NCBI GenBank assembly: GCA_016463225.1
Contig: JAEMRT010000041.1
Location: 1 to 39,447 of the forward strand
DNA from: Sphingopyxis sp.
GTDB lineage: Bacteria; Pseudomonadota; Alphaproteobacteria; Sphingomonadales; Sphingomonadaceae
Length of the DNA stretch: 39,447 nucleotides
Reading direction: 5' to 3'
Shown: piece after piece, positions 34,661 to 39,447 of the stretch
Numbering within the stretch: position 1 is the first letter of the stretch
Layout of the letters: the number at the start of each line of letters is the position of its first letter
Notes under the pieces: model-generated
Database searches by the model: none
What the model saw: only the letters and a program-made list of their open reading frames with translations
Told to the model about the DNA's origin: nothing
Program-made: the position numbers and the translations under genes

Positions 34661-35290
34661 TCAATTTTCAAAGCGGCGGATGCTTTCCAGGTCGGCGCGG
34701 TCGAGCGGCTGGGTCAGCCACAGGCCGCCGCGACCGGCACGCGACCAGCGCACGATGGCACGCCGTTTCACCCCGCCTGGCAAGATCAGGTCGAGCTCCT
34801 TGCCGACCTCGAAATGGCCGTCGTGGAGGAAACCCGCACCATGCTGCGACAGATCGACCAGTTCAATGTTGCCCGTGCCCTCGGCGGTCACCGCCTGCGC
34901 CCGGCTATGCACCGGCAAGCGCGGCTGGCGGTACCCCATCGCGCGCTGTTCGGCTGCCAGTTGCTTGAGCACATCGGCAACATCGACTTCCTTGTCGAAA
35001 GCGACGCCGCAGCGCCCCTCGGCGGACCACACCACCTTGCCGCGCAGCGTTACGGTGTCGGATAAGGAGATTTCCAGCGCTTCGCCGACGCTGATCGGGA
35101 CATCGGCGGCGAGCATCATGCCATTGTCGGACATATTGCGAACGCGCCACAGACCTGCATCCCCGTTGCGGACGACCTTGGCGATGCGCCAAACAGTCCG
35201 GTAACGATCGGTGCCGCGACGATCGGTGCTGTTTCCGGTGGCACCAATATCTTGCTCCTCGGTCGGATCGGAGAAGCGATGTTGATTCAT
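34661..35290 (-). CDS. Protein with two tandem PilZ domains
   Basis: 209 aa. First PilZ domain at about 22-110: DRRGTDRYRTVWRIAKVV, with VRNMSDNGMMLAADVPISVG, then VTLRGKVVWSAEGRCGVAF. Second at about 120-200: VHSRAQAVTAEGTGNIELVDLS-type start, QHGAGFLHDGHFEVGKEL, RAIVRWSRAGRGGLWL. The first repeat has an arginine-rich start and D/NxSxxG (NMSDNG), the cyclic di-GMP binding pattern; the second has DLSQHG, also compatible. Start at 35288-35290 has AAGGTGGA upstream. A cyclic di-GMP effector is likely, the target unknown. Its coding end converges with the nitrobindin-like gene. Confidence 0.85.
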   Translation of the reverse strand: MNQHRFSDPTEEQDIGATGNSTDRRGTDRYRTVWRIAKVVRNGDAGLWRVRNMSDNGMMLAADVPISVGEALEISLSDTVTLRGKVVWSAEGRCGVAFDKEVDVADVLKQLAAEQRAMGYRQPRLPVHSRAQAVTAEGTGNIELVDLSQHGAGFLHDGHFEVGKELDLILPGGVKRRAIVRWSRAGRGGLWLTQPLDRADLESIRRFEN

Positions 35291-35561
35291 ATAATCCACC
35301 TTATCGGAGCAGCGTGAGACAGCAGCGACAAGTCGCTGGCAATGCTGGAAATGCGCCACTCAAGCTTGACGTTGCTATCAGAAATTTCATTATAATTCAA
35401 CGCTACTGCAAACCATGTCTAATCTAAATATAACGACTTCGGCCAATCCCGACACAAGCTTGATCGTCAACCGTGAGCAAACTTCATATTCTGAATATTT
35501 TAACGGTACCGGGACGGCGACATTAAGTGCCAAAGTGGAAGCATTGCAGGCAAAATGCCGC
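35291..35561. other. AT-rich intergenic region between the PilZ gene and the anti-sigma gene
   Basis: About 270 bases with visibly lower GC than everything around. On the minus strand a perfect TATAAT (35389-35394) could be the PilZ gene's -10, about 100 bases upstream of its start, but no good -35 is seen. A plus-strand frame beginning at 35415 (MSNLNITTSANPD...) runs on into the antisense of the anti-sigma gene and is not convincing as a gene. Could be a decayed remnant or a regulatory zone. Confidence 0.45.
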
Positions 35562-36263
35562 CTATCGCGCCCGCCATCCGGCATCGCGCGCAGCGCGCTC
35601 GGCGCTGGCATCAAGCGGGTCGCCTGCCATCATCGTCGCAGCCATCGCGGCGAGTTCGCCCGAAGACGCCTGCCGGTAGTCGCCCCGCGCCTGCCCGCGC
35701 CGCGTGCGTTCGAGCTGCCAGCGATCATCGTCGCGGCAGCCGATGCCGTCGATCGCGCCGCTTTCGAAGCTCCGGCAATAACGTCCGGCGCGGTCGCGAA
35801 AGCTGAGGCCGATCCGCACTTTGGCGTCGGCGGGCTGGTTCGACGCGAGGCGCGTGTCGAGCGCGGCGGCCAGCGGGCCGGACGCGACGAGCACGCCATT
35901 GTCGCTCGTCACATCGGCAGCGGGCAGCCACGGCCGCAGCCCGATCGTCAGGCCAAGCACCAGCGAGGCCGCAAGCGCACCCCAGTGGACGGCTTCAAAG
36001 CGCGAACGCTTCGCCGCGCGACGGTCATCCAGACTGGCGTCGACATTTCCCGCGGTGACCAAAAGCGCCCGCAGCCGCTCTGGTACGGCTTCCTCGGCGA
36101 TCGGCGCAAAATGGGCCGCCAGCTGCGCTTTCAGCGCGCGATGCCGCGCGATCTCGGCCGCCAGCGCAGGGTCGCCCGCAGCCTCGCGTTCGATCCGGCG
36201 CGCGGTCAGATCGTCGAGTTCGCCATCGACAAAGGCCGCAATGATTTCAGGGTCCATGCTCAT
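35562..36263 (-). CDS. Membrane-spanning anti-sigma factor
   Basis: 233 aa. N-terminal cytoplasmic part (1-90) resembles anti-sigma domains (FVDGELDDLTARRIEREAAG, ALAAEIARHRALKAQL) but lacks the zinc H-x3-C-x2-C motif. One membrane helix at about 93-113 (WGALAASLVLGLTIGL). The periplasmic domain (114-233) has two cysteines, C163 and C176 (YCRSFE, GIGCRDDD), which could form a disulfide. Start overlaps the sigma gene stop by 4 bases (ATGA), so both are made together, typical of sigma/anti-sigma pairs. It should hold the sigma factor at the membrane until an envelope signal releases it. Confidence 0.85.
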   Translation of the reverse strand: MSMDPEIIAAFVDGELDDLTARRIEREAAGDPALAAEIARHRALKAQLAAHFAPIAEEAVPERLRALLVTAGNVDASLDDRRAAKRSRFEAVHWGALAASLVLGLTIGLRPWLPAADVTSDNGVLVASGPLAAALDTRLASNQPADAKVRIGLSFRDRAGRYCRSFESGAIDGIGCRDDDRWQLERTRRGQARGDYRQASSGELAAMAATMMAGDPLDASAERAARDAGWRAR

Positions 36264-36748
36264 GCGGCCTCTCCCAGATAATGCATCAAGGTTTCGCGGC
36301 CGCGCGCGAGGCGTGAGGTGACGGTGCCGATCGGCACGTCCAATATGTCCGCCGCCTCGCGATAGGCATAGCCTTCGACCAGGACGAGCATCACCACCTC
36401 GCGCTGTTCGTCGGGCAATCGCGCCATGGCGCTGTCGACATCGCCGCGCAGCGCGCCGGCCTCGACTTCGGCCGCGCCATCGCCGGCGATCCGGGTCGCG
36501 GCGTCGTCGATCGGACTATGCACCCCGCGCCGGCCGGCGGCGCGGCGCTCGTCGATCCAAAGGTTTCGGGTGATGCGATACATCCAGCTATCCAGTCTCG
36601 TTCCCTCTTGCCACTGGTCGCGCGATTTCAGTGCGCGTTCGATGGCGGCTTGGCACAGATCGTCGGCATCGCTCGCATGGCGCGCAAGACCGCGCGCAAA
36701 CCGGCGCAAACGGGGCAATAATTCCACCAGTTCCTCTTCGAAGCGCAT
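36260..36748 (-). CDS. ECF-type RNA polymerase sigma factor
   Basis: 162 aa. Region 2: RRFARGLARHASDADDLCQAA, with RLDSWMYRITRNLWIDERR for -10 recognition. Region 4: LPDEQREVVMLVLVEGYAYRE and DVPIGTVTSRLARGRETLMHYL, the helix-turn-helix for the -35. No region 1 or 3, so an ECF sigma. The start is the ATG at 36746-36748; a leader of about 20 bases lies between it and the minus-strand arm of the palindromic promoter, consistent with autoregulation. Its anti-sigma partner follows immediately. Confidence 0.94.
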   Translation of the reverse strand: MRFEEELVELLPRLRRFARGLARHASDADDLCQAAIERALKSRDQWQEGTRLDSWMYRITRNLWIDERRAAGRRGVHSPIDDAATRIAGDGAAEVEAGALRGDVDSAMARLPDEQREVVMLVLVEGYAYREAADILDVPIGTVTSRLARGRETLMHYLGEAA

Positions 36749-36771
36749 ATTCGCCTTTTCATTGTCTCTGG

Positions 36772-36803
36772 GGAAGAAACGAAGCCACCCTATCGTTTCT
36801 TCC
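36772..36803. promoter_or_regulatory. Palindromic bidirectional ECF-type promoter
   Basis: GGAAGAAACGA (36772-36782) and TCGTTTCTTCC (36793-36803) are perfect 11-bp inverted repeats around AGCCACCCTA. On the plus strand this reads GGAAG (36772-36776), 17 bases, CGTT (36794-36797), toward the S8 protease. On the minus strand it reads GGAAG (36799-36803), 17 bases, CGTT (36778-36781), toward the sigma gene. This resembles the GGAAC-N16/17-CGTT promoters of ECF sigma factors in alphaproteobacteria. The two -35 and -10 elements of opposite strands overlap. Confidence 0.75.
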
Positions 36804-36873
36804 GCGACATGCTAAATTTTTTGGATGCAACCGGCGCGCTTGCTTTGGCGTGAGGTAGGAACAAGGAAAAGCC

Positions 36874-38145
36874 GTGCGACGTTCGACAGCTCTGATTGCG
36901 ATGCTGAGCCTGCTGCTGGCGGTGAACGGGCAGCGCGTCGTCGCGCAGATCGGGCTGCCGTCGGTCCAGCTGCCCGACGCGGCCCGCACGCTGCCATCGC
37001 TCCCGGACATCGGCGCCGAGCCGCTGATCGCGGTCGGCGATACGCTGGCGCGGGCGCGGATCGAACGGATTACCGGCCTGCTGCGCGATCGCCCCGACCA
37101 GATCGAGCCCGACCGCAACGGCCAGCCCGCCGTGCGCGGCGTACTGATCGCGACCGGCATCGACGAAGCCATGATTGCGCGCGCGCAGGACGGCGGTTTC
37201 ACCCTGATCGACCGCGAGCGGATCGACGCGCTCGATCTCGACCTCGCGCGCTTCGCGGTGCCGCGCGGGCAAAGCCTGGCACGCGCGCAAAAAAATCTCG
37301 CCAAACGCCTGCCCGATGCCGCGATCGATGCCGACCATCTCTATTTCGCCAGCGGTCCGGGCGGGCTGCTTCCGGCCACGATGCTGGCCAGCGCGCCCGC
37401 TTCATCCTCGGGCGCACCGCTCGGGCTGATCGACGGCGGCGTCGCGGCGCACCCGTCGGTGGCGGGCCGCGTCGAACAGCGCGGCTTTGCAAGCGGCGCG
37501 CCCGTTGCGAGCCGCCACGGTACCGCGGTGGCTTCGTTGCTGATCGGCGACGGCGCGGTGCGCGGCGCGGCACCGGGGCGGCGCCTCGCTGCTGCCGATG
37601 TTTATGGCAGCGATCCGGCGGGCGGCAATGCGAGCGCCATCGCGCGCGCGCTCGGCTGGCTCGCCGAACGCGGGGTCGCGGTGACGACGATCAGCCTGGT
37701 TGGCCCCGACAACAAGCTGCTGGCGATCGCGGTATCGCGGGCGCAGCAGCGCGGGATGCTGATCGTCGCGGCGGTCGGCAACGACGGCCCCGCAGCGCCG
37801 CCAGCGTATCCGGCTTCCTATAAAGGAGTATTTGCGGTGACCGGCGTCGACGCCAGAGATCGTGCCCTCCCCGAAGCGGGCGGCGCGCTCCATGTCGATT
37901 TCGCTGCCCCCGGCGCCGCGGTGCTCGCCGCCACTGGCGCGACGACGACGGAGCGGCTGCGCGGTACATCCTTTGCGGCGCCGCTGGTCGCGGGGCGGCT
38001 GGCACAGCGGTATCCCACGCCCGCAACCGGCCAGATCGCCGCCGCGGTCACCGCGCTGGTACTGGAAGCGCGCGATCTGGGGAAAAAGGGCCACGACAAA
38101 GTCTATGGCCACGGCCTGATCTGCGGCCGCTGCGGCGGCCGCTGA
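36874..38145 (+). CDS. Exported S8 (subtilisin-like) serine peptidase
   Basis: 423 aa from a GTG start with AAGGA about 7 bases upstream. Signal peptide 1-25. An N-terminal region (26-180) may act as a propeptide or binding domain. Peptidase domain: D187 in GLIDGGV, H215 in SRHGTAVAS, N303 (oxyanion) in VAAVGNDGP, and S366 in RGTSFAAPLVAG. It ends with GLICGRCGGR, a CxxC-like pair (C417, C420). It is divergent from the ECF sigma gene and shares its palindromic promoter. Likely periplasmic. It may process a partner such as the glycine-rich protein that follows, which is inference. Confidence 0.92.
   Translation: MRRSTALIAMLSLLLAVNGQRVVAQIGLPSVQLPDAARTLPSLPDIGAEPLIAVGDTLARARIERITGLLRDRPDQIEPDRNGQPAVRGVLIATGIDEAMIARAQDGGFTLIDRERIDALDLDLARFAVPRGQSLARAQKNLAKRLPDAAIDADHLYFASGPGGLLPATMLASAPASSSGAPLGLIDGGVAAHPSVAGRVEQRGFASGAPVASRHGTAVASLLIGDGAVRGAAPGRRLAAADVYGSDPAGGNASAIARALGWLAERGVAVTTISLVGPDNKLLAIAVSRAQQRGMLIVAAVGNDGPAAPPAYPASYKGVFAVTGVDARDRALPEAGGALHVDFAAPGAAVLAATGATTTERLRGTSFAAPLVAGRLAQRYPTPATGQIAAAVTALVLEARDLGKKGHDKVYGHGLICGRCGGR
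38123..38142 (+). repeat. Perfect 8-bp inverted repeat at the protease 3' end
   Basis: GCGGCCGC (38123-38130), loop TGCG, GCGGCCGC (38135-38142), ending immediately before the TGA stop. The two arms are identical because each is its own reverse complement. Forms a strong hairpin at the end of the protease mRNA; no U-run follows. Confidence 0.6.
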
Positions 38146-38165
38146 CCGCGACCCGAAAGTTTTTC

Positions 38166-38191
38166 GGAAGAAAATTCCAAACGCCATCGTT
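38166..38191 (+). promoter_or_regulatory. ECF-type promoter of the glycine-rich protein gene
   Basis: GGAAG (38166-38170), a 17-base spacer, CGTT (38188-38191), about 50 bases before the gene start. Same -35, spacing and -10 as both arms of the palindrome at 36772-36803. A weak hairpin (CCGAAA/TTTCGG, 38153-38167) overlaps the -35. Confidence 0.65.
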
Positions 38192-38239
38192 CTCTTGTCA
38201 AGCCCGTCCCCTTCGGGTCGCAAATTCAGGAGAAGAGCA

Positions 38240-39088
38240 ATGGCAAAACGGATCTTCATTTCGGCCCTCGCAATCGCTGCGTCGGCCATGACCTTTTCGG
38301 CCCCTGCGTCCGCGCAGCTGCTTGGCGGCAGCGGCGGGCTTGGTGGCGGCCTAAGCGGCGGGCTGGGCGGCACGCTCGGCAATCCGACCGGCCCGATCGG
38401 CGGCACCCTTGGTTCCGCGGGCGACCTCACCGGCTCGGGCCGCGGCGAAGCCAATGTCGACCGCCGTTCGGGCCGCGTGCAGGGCAAGGGCAGCGCCGAT
38501 GCGAACGGCAAGGGCTCGGCGAACGGCAATGGCGACCTTCTCGGAAACAGCATCGGCGGCGGCGCCAACGGGACAGGCAGCGCCGCAGGTCGCGGCAGCC
38601 TCGACGCGCAGGCGGTGGGTACCGATTTCGTCGGCCAGACCGCGCGCGGCGCCGTCGGCACCGCGCGGGGTACCGCTTCGACCGCCACCGACACCGCGCG
38701 CGGTGCGGTCGGGACTGTCCGCGATCGGACTGGCGGCGCGCTGTCAGGCGTCTCAGGCAGTGCCAGCAGTGCTGGATCGGTCGCGGGCAGCTTCCAGGGC
38801 GGCCTGGGCCAGCTCGCCGCCGCGGGTAGCGGCGCGGCAAATGGTGCAGGAATGTTCGCGGTCGAACCCGGCATGCCCGTCACCGATCCGCGCGGCAAGG
38901 TGATCGGCCATGTTCAGGAGCTGCGCCAGACCGGCCGCGGCGTCGTGCAGGCCGTCACCGTCGAAGTCGGCAACCGCATCGCGACGCTCCCCGCCGCCAA
39001 CTTTGCCGGATCGGGTGACGTGCTGGTGACGGGTATGACCAAAGGTCAGCTGAAAAAGACGGCCGAGCAGCAGGAAGCCGCCGAATAA
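38240..39088 (+). CDS. Exported glycine-rich protein with a C-terminal PRC-barrel-like domain
   Basis: 282 aa. Signal peptide 1-25, cleavage after ASA (FSAPASA). Residues 27-205 are Gly/Ala/Ser-rich with few bulky residues, including two copies of ARGAVGT and a stretch of alternating Gly/Asn/Lys (GKGSADANGKGSANGNG). Residues about 206-266 look folded: VEPGMPVTDPRGKVIGHV, then VQAVTVEVGNRIATLPAANF and VLVTGMTK, a pattern like PRC-barrel domains (weak assignment by eye). AGGAG lies 6 bases before the ATG. It follows the S8 protease by 94 bases and has its own ECF-type promoter. A periplasmic or surface matrix protein is plausible. Confidence 0.8.
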   Translation: MAKRIFISALAIAASAMTFSAPASAQLLGGSGGLGGGLSGGLGGTLGNPTGPIGGTLGSAGDLTGSGRGEANVDRRSGRVQGKGSADANGKGSANGNGDLLGNSIGGGANGTGSAAGRGSLDAQAVGTDFVGQTARGAVGTARGTASTATDTARGAVGTVRDRTGGALSGVSGSASSAGSVAGSFQGGLGQLAAAGSGAANGAGMFAVEPGMPVTDPRGKVIGHVQELRQTGRGVVQAVTVEVGNRIATLPAANFAGSGDVLVTGMTKGQLKKTAEQQEAAE

Positions 39089-39102
39089 TCGATCGAACGG
39101 GG

Positions 39103-39134
39103 CGACCGGCGGCGACCCCAACTGACGCCGGTCG
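39103..39134 (+). terminator. Terminator hairpin after the glycine-rich gene
   Basis: CGACCGGCG (39103-39111) pairs with CGCCGGTCG (39126-39134), perfect 9 bp, 14-base loop. No immediate U-run. Lies 14 bases after the stop. Confidence 0.5.
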
Positions 39135-39200
39135 ATACCTTGGCGGGCCGCAGCGCGGTACGCCATTTTTTGTCGCTCGCGGCAGCGAATGAATGGGTGA

Positions 39201-39285
39201 TGGTGCCCCTGGCCGGACTCGAACCAGCACTCCTTGCGGAACCGCATTTTGAGTGCGGCGCGTCTACCAATTTCACCACAGGGGC
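39201..39285 (-). tRNA. tRNA-Leu (anticodon CAA)
   Basis: On the minus strand: acceptor GCCCCTG (39279-39285), D-arm with TGAAATTGGTAGAC, anticodon stem CCGCA with loop CTCAAAA (anticodon CAA, reading UUG leucine), a long class II variable arm, T-arm with GGTTCGAGTCC, and acceptor CAGGGGC. Discriminator A and encoded CCA (39201-39203) follow. Confidence 0.97.
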
Positions 39286-39404
39286 CCGTGGACGGCGGCC
39301 AGGCCGGAACTGATTCCCGCCGGACGACCGATGCGGAGGAGCCGTTGCCACAGAAAGGTGGTTTTAGTCTAGTGGATAAGCGGCATCGTGCATAAGACGG
39401 GAAC

Positions 39405-39447
39405 ATGACCGACAAGACCAAGGCAGCCCCTGCCCGCTCCGCATCCC
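39405..39447 (+). CDS. Start of an unidentified gene (runs off the right edge)
   Basis: ATG at 39405 opens a frame MTDKTKAAPARSAS... to the window end. A possible promoter TTGCCA (39345-39350), 17 bases, TCTAGT (39368-39373) lies upstream, and a weak GGGA precedes the ATG. Fourteen codons are too few to name a product; the Lys/Ala/Pro-rich start is probably a disordered N-terminus. Confidence 0.35.
   Translation, partial: MTDKTKAAPARSAS

Noticed and set aside
35415-36281. Plus-strand frame of 288 codons starting MSNLNITTSANPD
   Set aside because: Only the first 45 codons are in unique sequence; the rest is antisense to the anti-sigma gene. No ribosome-binding site or family was seen.
39366-39400. 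GTCTAGTGGATAAG as part of a third tRNA
   Set aside because: It recalls a D-arm, but no acceptor, anticodon or T-arm follows and a plausible gene start lies at 39405.

Overview
This window looks like a chromosome segment from a GC-rich alphaproteobacterium of the Sphingomonadaceae, most like Sphingopyxis or Sphingomonas. The genus is inference from gene order (eno-ftsB-pdhA-pdhB, dnaX-ybaB, rpiB-glyA-nrdR), from protein style and from two intergenic palindrome families common in this group. I see no phage, insertion sequence, CRISPR array or other clear mobile DNA. Most of it is core genome; the more individual parts are the envelope-protein cluster at 3.4-5.2 kb, the agmatine region at 31.8-34.7 kb and the ECF sigma locus at 35.5-39.1 kb.

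Layout. 1-3234 (minus): enolase, the division protein FtsB and pyruvate dehydrogenase E1 alpha and beta (beta runs off the left edge). 3436-5181 (plus): four small envelope-type proteins resembling the enterobacterial yqjD-yqjE-yqjK cluster, then a DUF4170 protein. 5572-9796 (minus): an NDUFS4-like complex I protein, helicase HrpB, a DUF1801 protein and polyprenyl diphosphate synthase. 9901-10877 (plus): chorismate mutase and a glutathione transferase. 10943-14596 (minus): an OmpA-domain protein and a PepSY / response regulator / histidine kinase set. 14685-21574 (minus): tRNA-Val(CAC), HU, Lon, YbaB, DnaX, the small SRP RNA, a 2Fe-2S ferredoxin and a cysteine desulfurase. 21827-25978 (mostly plus): an alpha/beta hydrolase, a 54-aa membrane protein (minus), then rpiB-glyA-small protein-nrdR-trmJ with overlapping ends. 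26011-27780: two tandem paralogous secreted mini-proteins, a second chorismate mutase (minus) and rpsD with a structured leader. 27841-31683: divergent S9 and M28 peptidases. 31799-34658: agmatine deiminase, a membrane protein, N-carbamoylputrescine amidase (agmatine to putrescine) and a nitrobindin-like barrel. 34661-35290 (minus): a double PilZ protein.

The most notable system is at 35562-39088. An ECF sigma factor and its membrane-spanning anti-sigma factor are divergent from an exported subtilisin-like protease, which is followed by an exported glycine-rich protein. The 32-bp sequence between the divergent genes is a perfect inverted repeat that reads GGAAG-N17-CGTT on both strands, so one element could fire in both directions. 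The same GGAAG-N17-CGTT lies upstream of the glycine-rich gene. This points to a compact self-regulating regulon: sigma/anti-sigma, a periplasmic protease and a glycine-rich envelope protein. The function is inferred; the motif is directly visible.

Both tRNAs encode their CCA end. Recognisable rho-independent terminators follow HU, lon and rpsD.
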